The notes under the pieces were generated by a model that was not told the origin of the DNA, searched no databases, and saw only the letters and a program-made list of their open reading frames with translations. This document shows, in pieces, positions 1-11,691 of a stretch of DNA of 54,066 bases. Location: positions 1 to 54,066 of the forward strand of contig NZ_VUME01000013.1 of assembly GCF_009696325.1 (NCBI RefSeq). The letters are read 5' to 3'. The stretch's first letter is position 1, and each line of letters starts with the position of its first letter. Source of the stretch: Collinsella sp. WCA1-178-WT-3 (M1). GTDB taxonomy: Bacteria; Actinomycetota; Coriobacteriia; Coriobacteriales; Coriobacteriaceae. The translations under genes and the position numbers were made by a program.

Positions 1-139
1 GCCTAGCGGGCGGCGGGATCAACCGAAGAGGAAACCGAGCGGGGGCGCCAGGCGCCCGGATGCGTCATGCCGAAATGGCACGAAGCACGCGGTTGACAAA
101 ACTATAGAGACACGTCCCAAATTAGCTACCCTGCAGGAG

Positions 140-334
140 TTAGCGCCACGGGTCGGCTTCGAACATCGGCTCGCGCTCGGGGCGGCGATCGCTGTAGGGA
201 TCGTAGCCGTCGTCGTCCTCGTTCTCGGCACGGATGTAGGGGTCGCGCGGCTTGGGTGCCGGCTTAGGCGCAGGCTTGGGTGCGGCGGGCGCTGACTCAG
301 GCGCCGGTGCGTTCGTCTCGTTCTCGTCTTTCAT
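140..334 (-). CDS. small acidic, proline-rich hypothetical protein (64 aa)
   Basis: I do not recognise the family. The protein has a Lys-Pro/Ala-Pro repeat (PKPAPKPAPKP) near residues 19-29, then an acidic and Tyr/Arg-rich tail ending in DPWR. There is no signal peptide or membrane segment, so it is probably cytosolic and largely disordered. The start at 334 is chosen because AGGAG lies 8 nt upstream of that ATG; an ATG 6 nt earlier is too close to the AGGAG. It follows clpB on the same strand but is separated from it by the clpB terminator, so it is probably transcribed on its own. The reading frame is convincing, the function unknown. Confidence 0.6.
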   Translation of the reverse strand: MKDENETNAPAPESAPAAPKPAPKPAPKPRDPYIRAENEDDDGYDPYSDRRPEREPMFEADPWR

Positions 335-390
335 CTGCATAGCTCCTTGCCATGTACTCACGTTCAACATCATCGATTGTCGCACGAAAA

Positions 391-422
391 AGGGCGGCGG
401 ACCCAATTGGATCCGCCGCCCT
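391..422 (-). terminator. intrinsic terminator of clpB
   Basis: A perfect GC-rich hairpin with arms AGGGCGGCGGA and TCCGCCGCCCT is followed, on the minus strand, by TTTTT. It lies about 45 bp past the clpB stop codon. Confidence 0.9.
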
Positions 423-467
423 TGGCGTTTGGCTCAAAAGGTAGATTTTAAGGCATGGCCCAACAAT

Positions 468-3095
468 CTACTCGGCATCGGGCACCTCGTAGGTGGCAGA
501 CGGCGTGTTATCGCACACGACGGTAAAGGCACCGTCCTTGTCGACGTCAACCGTCACCTGATCGCCCTCGCGCACCGTACCGTCGATGATAGCGGCGGCG
601 ATGGCGTCCACGACCTCGCGCTGCACCAGACGCTTGAGCGGACGGGCACCAAAGACCGGGTCCAGACCGCCCACGGCGAGCATCTGCTTGGCCGCCGGGG
701 TGATGGCAAGCGTCATGCGCTCCTTGGCCAGACGTGCGCGGACGTCGGCGAGCTGAATATCGACGATCTTTTCGATCTGCGCCATGCCGAGCGGATGGAA
801 CACCACGATATCGTCGATACGGTTGAGGAACTCGGGGCGGAAAGTCTGAGCCATGGCCGCATCGACCTGATGGCGCATCTCCTCCTCGTCCTTGCCCGAA
901 AGATCGGCGATAGCCTTGGAGCCCACGTTGGACGTCATGATGATGATCGTGTTCTTGAAGGACACCTGACGACCCTGACCGTCGGTCAGACGGCCGTCGT
1001 CGAGCACCTGCAGCAGCACGTTGAAGACATCCGGGTGAGCCTTCTCCATCTCGTCGAGCAAGATCACGGAGTACGGGCGACGGCGCACGGCCTCGGTGAG
1101 CTGTCCACCCTCGTCGTAGCCCACGTATCCCGGGGGCGCACCGATCAGACGCTGAACGCTGAACTTCTCCATGTACTCGGACATGTCGATACGCACGAGC
1201 GCGCGCTCGTCATCGAACAGGCACTCAGCCAGCGCCTTGGCGAGTTCGGTCTTGCCCACACCGGTGGGGCCCAGGAAGAAGAAGCTGCCGATGGGCTTGT
1301 CCGGATCGGAGAGGCCCGCACGGCTACGGCGCACGGCCGCGGCGACGGCGGAGACGGCCTCATCCTGGCCGATGACGCGCTTATGCAGCTCGCCTTCCAA
1401 GCCCTTCAGCTTGTCGAGCTCACCCTGCATCATCTTGGAGACGGGCACACCGGTCCAGGCGCTCACGACCTCGGCGATCTCGTCGGAGGTCACCTGCTCG
1501 TTGAGGCCTTCACCGTCCTGCTGCTTTTGTGCCTCGAGCGCGGCCTCGGAATCCTGAATCTGCTGCTGCAGACCCGGAATCACGGAGTAACGCAGCTCGG
1601 ACGCACGGCCCAAGTCTCCGTTGCGCGTCGCACGCTCCTCTTCGCTCTTGGCCTCATCGAGCTGGCCCTTGAGCTCCTGCACATGGTCGATAGCGTTCTT
1701 TTGGTTGAGCCAACCGGCCTTTTGCACGTTGAGCTTTTCCTGGACCTCGGCGATTTCCTGGCGCAGGGTCTCCAGACGCTCCTTGGAGGCGTCGTCGGTC
1801 TCCTTCATGAGCGCCTGCTCCTCAATCTGCAGCTGGGTGAGCTGACGCGTGGTGGCGTCGATCTCGACCGGCATGCTGTCGAGCTCCATGCGCAGGCGGC
1901 TTGCGGCCTCGTCGACCAGGTCGATGGCCTTGTCGGGCAGGAAGCGGTCGGCGATATAACGATCGGAGAGGTCGGCGGCGGCCACGAGCGCGCTATCGGT
2001 AATGTGCACGCCGTGGAAGATCTCGTACTTCTCCTTGAGGCCACGCAGAATCGAGATGGTGTCCTCGACGGTAGGCTCGGAGACCATAACGGTCTGGAAA
2101 CGACGGGCGAGCGCCGCGTCCTTCTCGATGTACTTGCGGTATTCGTCGAGCGTGGTCGCGCCGATCGCGTGCAGGTCGCCGCGGGCGAGCGCAGGCTTGA
2201 GGATGTTGCCGGCGTCCATGGAGCCCTCGGTGGCACCCGCGCCCACAATGGTGTGGAGCTCATCGATGAACAGGATGACCTTGCCTTCGGACTTCTGCAC
2301 TTCCTTGAGCACGGCCTTCAAGCGGTCCTCGAACTCGCCGCGGTACTTGGCACCGGCGACCAGCGCGCTCATGTCGAGCTCGATGAGGTCGCGGTCGCGC
2401 AGCGTGCTCGGCACGTCGCCGGCCACGATACGCTGGGCGATGCCCTCGACGATGGCCGTTTTACCGACACCCGGCTCACCGATGAGCACAGGGTTGTTCT
2501 TGGTACGACGGGACAGGACCTGAATGGTACGACGGATCTCGTCGGTACGGCCGATAACCGGATCGAGCTTGCCGGCGCGGGCCAGGTCGCAGATGTTGCG
2601 GCCGTACTGCTCCAGCGCCTCAAACTGAGTCTTGTCCTCGGCGGACGTCACGCGGTCATCGCCGCGCAGCTCCTCGTAGACTTGCTCGATGCGCTCCTTG
2701 GTGACGCCTGCGTCGCGCAGAACGCGGCCGGCCTCGCCCTTGTCCTCGGCAAGTGCCATCAGCAGATGCTCGGTCACTACAAAGCTGTCGCCCATCTTGG
2801 TGGCCTTTTTCTCGGCCTTCTCGATGACGCGGACGAGCTCGTTGGACAGGCCCATCTGCTGGCCCTCGCCCGAAACCTTGGGTGCGCGGTCGATGGCATC
2901 TTGCGTGGAGTGTGCAAGCTGGGCTGGGTCGGCGCCGATGCGCTCGATAATCACGGAGATATTGCGCTCGCCGGCACCGAGCAGGGCGGACAGCAGGTGA
3001 ATCGGCTCCACCGCGCCGGCCTGTGCGTCGGCAGCCGTGCTCATGGCGGTCTGCAACGCCTCGCGCGACGTCATTGCTAGCTTATCGATTCTCAT
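468..3095 (-). CDS. clpB: ClpB-type protein disaggregase (875 aa)
   Basis: Cytosolic AAA+ disaggregase that rescues aggregated proteins with the DnaK-DnaJ-GrpE system encoded nearby. An N-terminal Clp repeat domain (residues 1-150) is followed by NBD1 with Walker A GEPGVGKT near residue 207 and Walker [10 protein letters not shown] coiled-coil middle domain (about 400-530) distinguishes ClpB from ClpA/ClpC, and NBD2 has Walker A GPTGVGKT near residue 610 and the GYVGYDEGG pore loop. Length and domain order match the family. The start has AGAGGTG upstream. A 25-bp inverted-repeat box 91 bp upstream is shared with dnaK, so HspR repression is likely. Confidence 0.97.
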   Translation of the reverse strand: MRIDKLAMTSREALQTAMSTAADAQAGAVEPIHLLSALLGAGERNISVIIERIGADPAQLAHSTQDAIDRAPKVSGEGQQMGLSNELVRVIEKAEKKATKMGDSFVVTEHLLMALAEDKGEAGRVLRDAGVTKERIEQVYEELRGDDRVTSAEDKTQFEALEQYGRNICDLARAGKLDPVIGRTDEIRRTIQVLSRRTKNNPVLIGEPGVGKTAIVEGIAQRIVAGDVPSTLRDRDLIELDMSALVAGAKYRGEFEDRLKAVLKEVQKSEGKVILFIDELHTIVGAGATEGSMDAGNILKPALARGDLHAIGATTLDEYRKYIEKDAALARRFQTVMVSEPTVEDTISILRGLKEKYEIFHGVHITDSALVAAADLSDRYIADRFLPDKAIDLVDEAASRLRMELDSMPVEIDATTRQLTQLQIEEQALMKETDDASKERLETLRQEIAEVQEKLNVQKAGWLNQKNAIDHVQELKGQLDEAKSEEERATRNGDLGRASELRYSVIPGLQQQIQDSEAALEAQKQQDGEGLNEQVTSDEIAEVVSAWTGVPVSKMMQGELDKLKGLEGELHKRVIGQDEAVSAVAAAVRRSRAGLSDPDKPIGSFFFLGPTGVGKTELAKALAECLFDDERALVRIDMSEYMEKFSVQRLIGAPPGYVGYDEGGQLTEAVRRRPYSVILLDEMEKAHPDVFNVLLQVLDDGRLTDGQGRQVSFKNTIIIMTSNVGSKAIADLSGKDEEEMRHQVDAAMAQTFRPEFLNRIDDIVVFHPLGMAQIEKIVDIQLADVRARLAKERMTLAITPAAKQMLAVGGLDPVFGARPLKRLVQREVVDAIAAAIIDGTVREGDQVTVDVDKDGAFTVVCDNTPSATYEVPDAE

Positions 3096-3185
3096 GGAAT
3101 CACCTCTCTTGGGGCGGCCGCCCTACGGGGCGGCTTCACGTTGTCCGAGAAGTATTGTTGCCAGCTTTGTACGATCTTATACACA

Positions 3186-3210
3186 AATCTAAGTCTCTAT
3201 ATATAAGATT
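3186..3210 (-). promoter_or_regulatory. candidate HspR operator of clpB
   Basis: On the minus strand the box reads AATCTTATAT, six variable bases, then ACTTAGATT, with outer arms AATCT/AGATT. The box upstream of dnaK (10921-10945) is identical at 21 of 25 positions. Sharing between two HspR-type heat-shock loci and the palindromic ends suggest an operator equivalent to the HAIR element of other Actinobacteria, although the bases differ from the classic CTTGAGT-N7-ACTCAAG. Confidence 0.6.
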
Positions 3211-3272
3211 TTCTGAGTGATTGATGGATAGGGTACTGAGATGTCAGCCCACCACTGCCCAGGTGCACTACC

Positions 3273-3490
3273 GTCTCGATCTGTAACATCTAGCAGCCAT
3301 TTTTGATCCTAGATGTTACAAATCAAGATGAAATGGCCAGCGGCAACCGTTTGTCTCAATCTGTAACATCTACTCGGCAAATAGAGCTCTATCTGTTACA
3401 AATCGAGACGAGCAGAAGACACCCGAATCGAAAATCTAAATCTGTAACACCAGGCCCACTTTTAGCGGCCAAGATGTTACAGGTCGAGAC
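3273..3490. repeat. three copies of a GTAACA-arm palindrome (family A)
   Basis: Units at 3273-3330, 3352-3410 and 3431-3490 each begin like GTCTCGATCTGTAACA and end with its complement (TGTTACARATCGAGAC). A variable spacer of about 20-25 bp separates the arms. Further copies are at 51464-51523, 51546-51606 and 52888-52947. The arms are conserved and the tips diverge, as in REP-like intergenic palindromes. No coding sequence is visible in 3096-3714; the rest of the gap holds the clpB promoter and two hairpins. Confidence 0.75.
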
Positions 3491-3495
3491 AAACC

Positions 3496-3538
3496 GAGAA
3501 CCACCACAAAGGTGCCTGCCCCCTTTGTGGCGGTTCTC
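3496..3538. repeat. CCACAAAGG palindrome (family B)
   Basis: Arms GAACCACCACAAAGG and CCTTTGTGGCGGTTC flank the short centre TGCCTGCCC. Relatives occur at 51421-51453 and 52845-52875, each next to family A units. Confidence 0.75.
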
Positions 3539-3550
3539 GACAAAAAGAAA

Positions 3551-3574
3551 CCGCCCCAATAAAAAGAGGCGGCA
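3551..3574. other. short hairpin before the aconitase-like gene 3' end
   Basis: CCGCC and GGCGG flank an A-rich loop at the hydratase-proximal end of the repeat cluster. It could act as a weak terminator, but only five base pairs are evident. Confidence 0.3.
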
Positions 3575-3714
3575 TCAAGCAAGTCTATTTATTAGCGTCC
3601 CTCAAGACCCAACGAGAACGCAGAAATGTAGCCCGGGGCTTATCCTTTCCCGAACGCGACCCTCGCGAAGCGCGTGAGCACGAGGGAAAGGTGTGTCCGG
3701 GGCGTACAGCAACG

Positions 3715-6015
3715 TTACTCGGCAGCGGCCTTGAACTTGTTGTAGTTGATCAGGCAGCCGGCCTTGACGATGGCACGCTCCTCAGCCGTCATATCGGCAA
3801 TGTAGAGCTCAATCTGCTCGACCGCACCATCGGCGCGCACCACGTAGGCGGCGATGTCCTTCAGGTCACCATCGAGCGCGGCACGGATACCCGGCACGAA
3901 GACGTAGTCGCCCACCTCAAAGTTGGGCTCGGCCTCCATCTGGAAGGGCACCATGCCCCAGTTCATCACATTGGAGCGATAGCGCTTGGTGGCGTACTCG
4001 TGGACGATGTTGGCCAGACCGCCAATCACGCGCTGGCAGCTCGCGGCCTGCTCGCGGGCAGAACCGTCACCGGGCTTCTTGGCATAGAGCATGGAGCCGT
4101 ACTCGGTCGCCTTGGCATCGGCCACGACGCCGGCGCCGGCCAGCGCCTCAAACACGCCGGCAAGCTCGGCATCGAGTGCCGCCAGATCGCCCGCCGCCTC
4201 GCCGGCAACGCGGCGCTTCTCCACGGCGTCGACCTCCTTGGAACGACCCACGTAGGCCGGATCGCGGCGGCTGAGCGTAAACTCTGCCAGGCCCAGCGGG
4301 TTGGAGCGGAAGGAGCTCGTCTCACCCGAGGGAATGAGCTCGTCGGTCGTGGTGACCGGGTCCATGATCTTGGAGCACACCTTGAGCAGGATATCGTCGC
4401 CGAGAGGCTCCATCGCGGGCCACGGCTTGATGTTGGGGCCTTCGACCAGCTCGTCAGCAGGCTCGGCCTTGCCAAAGCCCCAGTACACGCGCTTTTTATA
4501 CGGCGCGTCGTCAAAGGTGTACTCGCAGGCCTCGTCCCAAGTCTCCTCGGGCAGGTCGGTCGCCGGCGTCAGGACGCCTCCGTTGGCGGCCGTCGCCGCA
4601 ATGGAGCGAGCGTCCATTAGGGCCACGGCGCTCAGCTGACCATTGCCCGGCTTGGAACCCTCGCGGTTGGGGAAGTTGCGCGTGGTGTGGCGGATGGACA
4701 GGCCGTTGTTGGCAGGCGTGTCGCCGGCGCCAAAGCACGGACCGCAGAACGCCGTGCGCACGATCGCGCCGGCCTCCATAAGGTCGTAGATATAGCCACG
4801 GCGCGTAAGTTCGAGCGCCACGGGCTGGCTCGTGGGATAGACCGACAGAGAGAACTCGCCGCAGCCGGTGTTGGCGCCCTTGAGCACGCGGGCAGCCTGG
4901 ACCACGGAGTCGTAGTTGCCGCCCGAGCAGCCGGCGATAACGCCCTGTTGCACGTGAAGCTTGCCGTCGACGATCTTGTCGAGCAGGCTAAAGTGCGTCT
5001 TGCCCTCGCCGATCTTAGCGGCCTCGAGCTCCACCTCATGCAGGATGTCCTCGAGGTTCTCGTTGAGCTCCTCGATCTCAAAGCCGTTGGAAGGATGGAA
5101 TGGCAGCGCGATCATGGGCTTGATGCTCGACAGATCGACCTCGACGCAACCGTCGTAGTAGGCGACATCGGCGGGCTTGAGCTCGCGGTAGTCGTCGCCG
5201 CGACCGTGCGTGGCCAAAAACGCGTGCGTGTCCTCGTCGGTGGCCCAGATGCTCGACAGGCAGGTGGTCTCGGTGGTCATGACGTCGACGCCGTTGCGGT
5301 AATCGGTCGTCATGCTCGCGATGCCGGGGCCCACAAACTCCATGACCTTGTTCTTGACATAGCCCTTGGCAAAGACGGCACGGATGATGGCGAGCGCCAC
5401 GTCGTGCGGGCCGACGCCGGGACGCGGGGCGCCCGTGAGGTAGATAGCGACGACGCCGGGATAGGCAACGTCGTAGGTGTCGCGCAGCAACTGCTTTGCC
5501 AGCTCGCCGCCGCCCTCGCCCACGGCCATGGTGCCCAGGGCGCCATAGCGGGTGTGCGAGTCGGAGCCCAGGATCATCTTGCCGCAACCGGCGAAGTTCT
5601 CGCGCATAAAGGAGTGGATGACGGCGATGTGCGGCGGAACGAAGATGCCGCCGTACTTCTTAGCCGCGGAAAGGCCAAAGACGTGGTCGTCCTCGTTGAT
5701 GGTGCCGCCCACGGCGCACAGCGAGTTATGGCAGTTAGTGAGCACGTAGGGCAGCGGGAACTGCTCCATGCCCGAGGCGCGCGCCGTCTGGATGATGCCG
5801 ACGAAGGTGATGTCGTGGCTCGCCATGGCATCGAAGCGAATCTTGAGCGCCTCGGGGTCGCCGGACGTATTGTGTGCCTGGAGAATCGAATACGCGATGG
5901 TGCCGCGCTTGGCATCCTCGGGCGTCTGCGTAATACCGCGCTCGGCAGCCTCGGCCGCAGGCACAACCTCGCTGCCGCCGCGCAGGTAGATGCCGTCTTC
6001 GTACAGCTTGACCAT
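3715..6015 (-). CDS. aconitase-family hydratase, YbhJ-like (766 aa)
   Basis: Aconitase superfamily [4Fe-4S] hydro-lyase, probably cytosolic. The cluster cysteines are visible in [10 protein letters not shown] and [11 protein letters not shown], and [11 protein letters not shown] is the substrate/active-site motif. The sequence resembles the uncharacterised YbhJ hydratase branch more than classical AcnA or AcnB, so citrate-isocitrate isomerisation cannot be assumed. The start at 6015 (MVKLYEDG) has GGGAG five bases upstream and gives the usual family length; the open frame continues 60 codons further without a better ribosome site. It stands alone between repeat clusters. Confidence 0.85.
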   Translation of the reverse strand: MVKLYEDGIYLRGGSEVVPAAEAAERGITQTPEDAKRGTIAYSILQAHNTSGDPEALKIRFDAMASHDITFVGIIQTARASGMEQFPLPYVLTNCHNSLCAVGGTINEDDHVFGLSAAKKYGGIFVPPHIAVIHSFMRENFAGCGKMILGSDSHTRYGALGTMAVGEGGGELAKQLLRDTYDVAYPGVVAIYLTGAPRPGVGPHDVALAIIRAVFAKGYVKNKVMEFVGPGIASMTTDYRNGVDVMTTETTCLSSIWATDEDTHAFLATHGRGDDYRELKPADVAYYDGCVEVDLSSIKPMIALPFHPSNGFEIEELNENLEDILHEVELEAAKIGEGKTHFSLLDKIVDGKLHVQQGVIAGCSGGNYDSVVQAARVLKGANTGCGEFSLSVYPTSQPVALELTRRGYIYDLMEAGAIVRTAFCGPCFGAGDTPANNGLSIRHTTRNFPNREGSKPGNGQLSAVALMDARSIAATAANGGVLTPATDLPEETWDEACEYTFDDAPYKKRVYWGFGKAEPADELVEGPNIKPWPAMEPLGDDILLKVCSKIMDPVTTTDELIPSGETSSFRSNPLGLAEFTLSRRDPAYVGRSKEVDAVEKRRVAGEAAGDLAALDAELAGVFEALAGAGVVADAKATEYGSMLYAKKPGDGSAREQAASCQRVIGGLANIVHEYATKRYRSNVMNWGMVPFQMEAEPNFEVGDYVFVPGIRAALDGDLKDIAAYVVRADGAVEQIELYIADMTAEERAIVKAGCLINYNKFKAAAE

Positions 6016-6188
6016 ACTGTCTCCCACTCTGCCCAAAAGATTTGGGCGCATAGCATGCATTCGTTCAATATCGTGCCATAGAACGGTTGCGAGTGGGTTA
6101 CGAATCTGCACGTTCACTTTATCTCGGTAAAGCACAGGACGAGCCCGATGTGGGTCAGCAGATTTGGTGCAAGAGCGTCCCTTTCGAC

Positions 6189-6217
6189 TAGTCATTTAAG
6201 AACGTCCCCAATGACTA
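6189..6217. repeat. TAGTCAT...ATGACTA palindrome (family D, copy 1)
   Basis: TAGTCAT and ATGACTA flank TTAAGAACGTCCCCA. Similar copies occur at 38195-38224, 40445-40475 and 41669-41695. This is the outer end of the composite repeat that continues to 6511. Confidence 0.75.
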
Positions 6218-6255
6218 CTCTGGCAACGGCAGCGAGCGGGCCGCATTCGGAGCAA

Positions 6256-6373
6256 GGCAACGCCGCAGGTAGAGGACGGACAGCGAGCGGACCGCATTTC
6301 CAAAGTGAGGAACGTCCCCAAGTGCCGCATCCGGACCTTGGCAACGCCGCAGGTAGAGGACGGACAGCGAGCG
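6256..6373. repeat. 34-bp direct repeat inside the composite element
   Basis: GGCAACGCCGCAGGTAGAGG and the following 14 bases occur at 6256-6289 and again at 6340-6373. A near copy lies at 40497-40548 in the second composite element. There is no credible gene in 6016-6510. Confidence 0.7.
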
Positions 6374-6377
6374 ACGT

Positions 6378-6463
6378 CCAGAGCGAACAAGTTGGCATGA
6401 AAAAGGCAAGGCATAGACCTTCTGGTCATGCCTTGCCTTTTGAATGACAAATTGTCGCTCTGG
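6378..6463 (-). repeat. nested long hairpin (family E, copy 1), 3' of hspR
   Basis: The outer stem CCAGAGCGA/TCGCTCTGG encloses a second stem (ACAAGTTGGCAT against ATGACAAATTGT). That encloses an inner stem AAGGCAAGGCAT/ATGCCTTGCCTT capped by GACC-TTCT-GGTC. A-rich and T-rich flanks on the inner stem make it able to act as a bidirectional intrinsic terminator. Copies at 38269-38354 and 40553-40639 differ by paired changes that keep the stems. Confidence 0.8.
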
Positions 6464-6482
6464 GCGGCGCGCAGCGTCGACC

Positions 6483-6511
6483 GGTCCGCCGTTCGTTAGA
6501 ACGGCGGAACC
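6483..6511 (-). terminator. hairpin abutting the hspR stop codon
   Basis: GGTCCGCCGTTC-GTTA-GAACGGCGGAACC touches the hspR stop codon. It lacks a T-tract, so it may stabilise or process the mRNA 3' end rather than terminate. The same hairpin follows pyrE (40658-40685) and hypD (29426-29452). Confidence 0.6.
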
Positions 6512-6927
6512 TAGAGATCCCCGCCGGCGCCCAGCAGCTTGCGCATGACCTGTTCGGGATTAACCGAGCCATCGCGCGGGGCCAGGGAGGTGATCTTCTT
6601 CTGCATCTTGTACTCGTGCAGCTCGTCCTCGAGCTGGCGCATGCGGGCGCGGAGCTTTTCGTTCTCGCGCTCGCGCTCCTCGGCACGCTCCTTCATATCG
6701 AGGATGCGCACCACGCCGGCAAGGTTGATGCCCTCGTCGGTCAGCTGGTTGATGAGCTCCAGGCGCTCGATATCGGCACGCGAATACAGGCGCGTGTTGC
6801 CGCCCGAGCGCTGGGGGTTCACCAGACCCTTGGACTCGTAGACGCGCAGAGTCTGCGGATGCATGCCGGTCAGCTCGGCCGCCACGCTGATCATGTACAG
6901 CGGTTTGTTCCTATTGTCCTCGTCCAT
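6511..6927 (-). CDS. hspR: HspR, MerR-family heat-shock repressor (138 aa)
   Basis: MerR-type winged helix at residues 7-75 (LYMISVAAELTGMHPQTLRV, then YESKGLVNPQR and NTRLYSRADIERL), followed by a coiled coil of charged heptads to the C-terminus. HspR represses the dnaK operon, clpB and itself, with DnaK as co-repressor in other Actinobacteria. It is the last gene of the dnaK-grpE-dnaJ-hspR operon, 72 bp after dnaJ, which is the classical arrangement. Paired boxes upstream of dnaK and clpB are the likely targets. Confidence 0.95.
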   Translation of the reverse strand: MDEDNRNKPLYMISVAAELTGMHPQTLRVYESKGLVNPQRSGGNTRLYSRADIERLELINQLTDEGINLAGVVRILDMKERAEERERENEKLRARMRQLEDELHEYKMQKKITSLAPRDGSVNPEQVMRKLLGAGGDL

Positions 6928-6999
6928 GCTACCTGACCCCTTTCCGTCTCGTTATCGTCCATCATAAGCCCGCAGGCGTGGGCGTGCACCGCGACCGCC

Positions 7000-7965
7000 C
7001 TAGAACGTCGCCTTGTAACGGTTAACTTTCTCGCGGTAGTCGCGCGTGTCGGCCTCGCGCAGCTTGGTCATGGCATCGCGCTCGTCATCGGATAGGTTCG
7101 TGGGAACCTGTACCTTGATCTCGACGAGCAGCGCACCCGTACGGCCACGGTGCTTAACGTCGGGCGCCCCCATCTCCTTAAAGCGGAACTTCTTGCCCGT
7201 CTGGGTACCCGCAGGCACTTTCAAACGGACCGTCGCACCGCCGGGCGTGGGCACGTCCACCGTGCAGCCGAGCGCCGCCTCGTAGACCGAGACCGGTACC
7301 TCCATGGTCACGTCGGCGCCTTTGCGCTTAAACAGCGGGTGCTCCTCCACATGCGTGGTCACGACCAGGTCGCCGCGCTCGCCGCCGGCGACGCCATACT
7401 CGCCGCGACGCTTGTAGCGTAGCTTGCCGCCGTCGACCGCGCCCGCGGGCACCGAGACCGTAATGGTCTGCTGCTCGCCTGTCGAGGGAATGCGATAGGT
7501 GACCTTGTGCGTCACGCCGCGAAACGCGTCCTCGGCCGTCACATCGACGGTCAGCGACAGGTCGCCGCCCTTGCGAGCGCGGCTGCGACCCGCGCCGGCA
7601 CCGGCAGCGCCCGCAGCCCCGGCAAAGCCCGAGCCCCAATCGCTGCCCCAGGCGCCGTTGCCGCTAAAGATGCTGTCGAAGATGTCGCCCCAGCCGCTGG
7701 CACCCGCGCCGGCACCGTAGCCGCCGCCATACGCGCCGCCTGCGCCCGGCATGCCGCCAAACATGAGCATCTGGTCGTACTCTTTGCGCTTCTTCTCGTC
7801 CGAAAGCGTCTCGTAGGCCTCGCTGATCTCCTTGAACTTGGCCTCGTCGCCGCCGGCGTCGGGGTGATATTTTTGCGCGAGCTTGCGAAACGCGCTCTTG
7901 ATCTCTTTGTCGGAGGCGCTCTTGGATACGCCCAGGATGTCATAGAAGGTTTTGCCTGCAGCCAT
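7000..7965 (-). CDS. dnaJ: DnaJ-type co-chaperone without zinc finger (321 aa)
   Basis: J domain at residues 1-70 with the HPD motif in [10 protein letters not shown] stimulates DnaK ATPase. A Gly/Ala/Phe-rich linker (about 88-140) leads to the two beta-barrel C-terminal substrate domains. The four CxxCxGxG zinc motifs of canonical DnaJ are absent, making it a type II, CbpA-like J protein. This is common for the operon copy in Actinobacteria such as DnaJ2. AGGAG precedes the ATG. It is separated from grpE by 107 bp containing a strong hairpin, which could lower its expression relative to dnaK and grpE. Confidence 0.93.
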   Translation of the reverse strand: MAAGKTFYDILGVSKSASDKEIKSAFRKLAQKYHPDAGGDEAKFKEISEAYETLSDEKKRKEYDQMLMFGGMPGAGGAYGGGYGAGAGASGWGDIFDSIFSGNGAWGSDWGSGFAGAAGAAGAGAGRSRARKGGDLSLTVDVTAEDAFRGVTHKVTYRIPSTGEQQTITVSVPAGAVDGGKLRYKRRGEYGVAGGERGDLVVTTHVEEHPLFKRKGADVTMEVPVSVYEAALGCTVDVPTPGGATVRLKVPAGTQTGKKFRFKEMGAPDVKHRGRTGALLVEIKVQVPTNLSDDERDAMTKLREADTRDYREKVNRYKATF

Positions 7966-8037
7966 CGTAGCTCCTCTCCTGTTTTATCCGTCGCCCAGCG
8001 GGCGGCGGTTCATGCTTTCATATGGCACTAGGCCAGA

Positions 8038-8067
8038 AAGGGCCCCGGGTGTTGCCCCGGGGCCCTT
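8038..8067 (-). other. intra-operon hairpin between grpE and dnaJ
   Basis: AAGGGCCCCGGG and CCCGGGGCCCTT form a very stable stem with a five-base loop between the grpE stop and the dnaJ start. Only a short T-stretch follows on the minus strand, so it is more likely a partial terminator or RNA-processing site than a full stop. Confidence 0.6.
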
Positions 8068-8072
8068 CTCAA

Positions 8073-8915
8073 TTACTCCTCGGTGCTCTCGGCCGTATCG
8101 GCCGCAGCATCCTCGGGCGCCGCTTCGGGCTCCGGTGCGGGGCGCTTTTCGCCACCGTAGGTCACCGTCACCATCGCGGAACGCAGGATGCGGTCCGCCA
8201 TGCGGTAGCCCTTCTGGTACACGTCGTTGACGGTCTCGTCGTACTGCGACGAGTCCTCGACGCGACCCACAGCCTGGTGCTCGAGCGGATCGAACGCCTC
8301 GCCCTTGGGGTCGATGGGCTCAACGCCCTCGTGCGCAAACACATCGAGTAGCTTGGCATGCACCGCGTCGACGCCGTCGACGAACTGCTTAAAGTCGTCG
8401 GCAAGCTCTTGGCTGCGGGCATGGTCGATCGCGCGCTCGATATCGTCGACCACCGGCAGCAGCGCAGTGACAAGCTTCTCTGTCGCGCGCTCACGCTCGG
8501 CGATACGCTCGCTGGCGGTGCGGCGACGGAAGTTCTCCCAGTCGGCCTGCAGACGGGCGGTGCGCTCGGTGGCGTCCTTCGCCTTGTCCTCGGCAGCCTT
8601 CTGAGCCTCTGCCGCAGCATCGAGCTCATTGCGCACGTCGGCAAGCTCCTTCTGGGCCTGCTCGAACTTGAGCTTAAAGTCGTTGTCGGCGGCTTCCTCA
8701 CCGGCGCGGATAGCGGCTTCCACCATCTCGTCCTCGGTCATCGTCGCCTCCTTGTTGGAATCCTCTACCTGGTTCTCGACAGCCTCGGCGGCCTCGGCCT
8801 CGCTGGCCTCGGTATCGTCGACGGCCTCTACGGGAATCTTCACGTCCTTCTCCTCAGAGTCAACGGGGGCGGCTCCAACGGCAGCCGCCTCCGTGCGAGC
8901 TTTACGGGCGGACAT
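8073..8915 (-). CDS. grpE: GrpE nucleotide exchange factor (280 aa)
   Basis: GrpE releases ADP from DnaK. The long acidic N-terminal extension (residues 1-90) is followed by a coiled-coil dimerisation helix (about 85-135), the RLQADWENFRRRT motif, and the C-terminal beta domain with VGRVEDSSQYDETVNDVYQK. The protein is longer than the roughly 200 residues of E. coli GrpE because of the acidic extension and a charged C-terminal tail. The start codon lies 2 bp after the dnaK stop, so the two are probably translationally coupled. Confidence 0.95.
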   Translation of the reverse strand: MSARKARTEAAAVGAAPVDSEEKDVKIPVEAVDDTEASEAEAAEAVENQVEDSNKEATMTEDEMVEAAIRAGEEAADNDFKLKFEQAQKELADVRNELDAAAEAQKAAEDKAKDATERTARLQADWENFRRRTASERIAERERATEKLVTALLPVVDDIERAIDHARSQELADDFKQFVDGVDAVHAKLLDVFAHEGVEPIDPKGEAFDPLEHQAVGRVEDSSQYDETVNDVYQKGYRMADRILRSAMVTVTYGGEKRPAPEPEAAPEDAAADTAESTEE

Positions 8916-8917
8916 GA

Positions 8918-10810
<1,893 letters not shown>

Positions 10811-10920
10811 TAGAAATTCCCTCTCTCTTGTGCGTTTGCACCGACTCGGCGGTCTGCCAAGCGGTCTTTCGGTTTGTCTTTCAGGATGTAGTGTATCCCC
10901 TTATGGACCGGAATATACAA

Positions 10921-10945
10921 AATCTAAGTCAATTCATATAAGATT
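10921..10945 (-). promoter_or_regulatory. candidate HspR operator of dnaK
   Basis: On the minus strand it reads AATCTTATAT, six variable bases, then ACTTAGATT. It is the partner of the clpB box at 3186-3210 (21 of 25 identical). TTGAC inside the box may serve as part of a -35 element, so bound repressor could block the promoter. Confidence 0.6.
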
Positions 10946-11095
10946 TCTTATCACTTAGAGTTTAGGTTCTCGAATGCGCAGGTAGATGCGCTGATTGAGT
11001 TCTCGGCAAATCTATCGAAATCTATGTAGAGATGGCTGAGGTTTGGGACGGGGGTGCCTGGGGCTGCTTTACGGAAAGCTCGTCCCGGTTTGAGT

Positions 11096-11245
11096 GTGGA
11101 TTCCGGGTCGTAGTTTCCGTCTGAAGGCTCAACCGGAAACCATATCCCGTTTTGAGAGCTGATACCGGGTCGCAGTTTCCGCTAGCGGGCCCAACCGGAA
11201 ACTGCGACCCGTTTTTCGACCAGGTAACGGGATGCGCTTTCCGAA
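11096..11245. repeat. GGAAAC/CGACCCG palindromic repeat cluster (family F)
   Basis: The clearest pair is CGGGTCGCAGTTTCCG at 11166-11181 with its perfect complement at 11196-11211. Further half-units lie on each side (CCGGGTCGTAGTTTCCG near 11103, GGAAAC..ATCCCGTTTT near 11134). The same module recurs at 37936-38075. The gap 10811-11466 holds only this cluster plus the dnaK and ferredoxin promoters. Confidence 0.7.
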
Positions 11246-11377
11246 AGCCCACTCAATTGCTCAATAATTCGAGTCACCTTTAGCTAACATCTGCACAGCT
11301 CACCAGCCTCACCAGTGCGTTTCTTAGTAAGCCGTGGCATACTCGGCGAATGGTATGAAGATGCCGGCCAGAGGGTA

Positions 11378-11405
11378 TTGCAAACGGTCGCTCACGTGGT
11401 ATGTT
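11378..11405 (+). promoter_or_regulatory. possible ferredoxin promoter
   Basis: TTGCAA and TATGTT are separated by 16 bp, about 60 bp upstream of the ferredoxin ATG. The match to a housekeeping promoter is moderate. Confidence 0.4.
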
Positions 11406-11466
11406 TTTGCCCGAATCAAACCGGCGCGCATCGCCTGTAGCGTCGGTCAACAGAGAGGAAACTACC

Positions 11467-11652
11467 ATGGCTCATCCCGTAATTGATGCCGACGAGTGCA
11501 TCGCTTGTGGCGTTTGCGTCGACTCCTGCCCCGCTGGCGTTCTGGAGCTCCAGGACGTCGCTACCGTTGCTGACGAGGACTCCTGCGTCGCCTGTGGCGC
11601 TTGCCAGGACGCTTGCCCCGCCGGCGCGATCACCGAGATCGTCGAGGAGTAA
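11467..11652 (+). CDS. 2x[4Fe-4S] ferredoxin (61 aa)
   Basis: Small bacterial-type ferredoxin for low-potential electron transfer in the cytosol. Two cluster motifs are seen, CIACGVCVDSCPAG (residues 12-25) and CVACGACQDACPAG (40-53), with the usual 8 cysteines. The ATG at 11467 has GAGAGGA 8 nt upstream; the open frame extends 22 codons further but without family similarity. It is monocistronic with a strong terminator directly after. It could serve pyruvate:ferredoxin oxidoreductase or hydrogenase, but the partner is not in the window. Confidence 0.95.
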   Translation: MAHPVIDADECIACGVCVDSCPAGVLELQDVATVADEDSCVACGACQDACPAGAITEIVEE

Positions 11653-11691
11653 CAACTCCCCCACTTGCACACTCACAAGTACACCGTGCAC

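Noticed and set aside
19-231. 70-codon minus-strand open frame at the window start
   Set aside because: It overlaps the better-supported 64-residue gene in another frame, has no ribosome site and shows no conserved pattern.
252-3080. 942-codon open frame on the plus strand across clpB
   Set aside because: It is the antisense shadow of clpB in GC-rich DNA. The clpB frame has full domain conservation, while the shadow has none and is rich in His/Leu/Val/Gly as expected from reversed codons.
3273-3490. Possible CRISPR array (three spaced repeats)
   Set aside because: Repeats are inverted pairs with variable tips, not direct repeats with unique spacers, and no cas genes are present.
6192-6450. 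Small minus-strand open frames between the hydratase gene and hspR
   Set aside because: They arise from the composite repeat; similar frames recur in the other copy at 40455-40706, and none has a ribosome site or family similarity.
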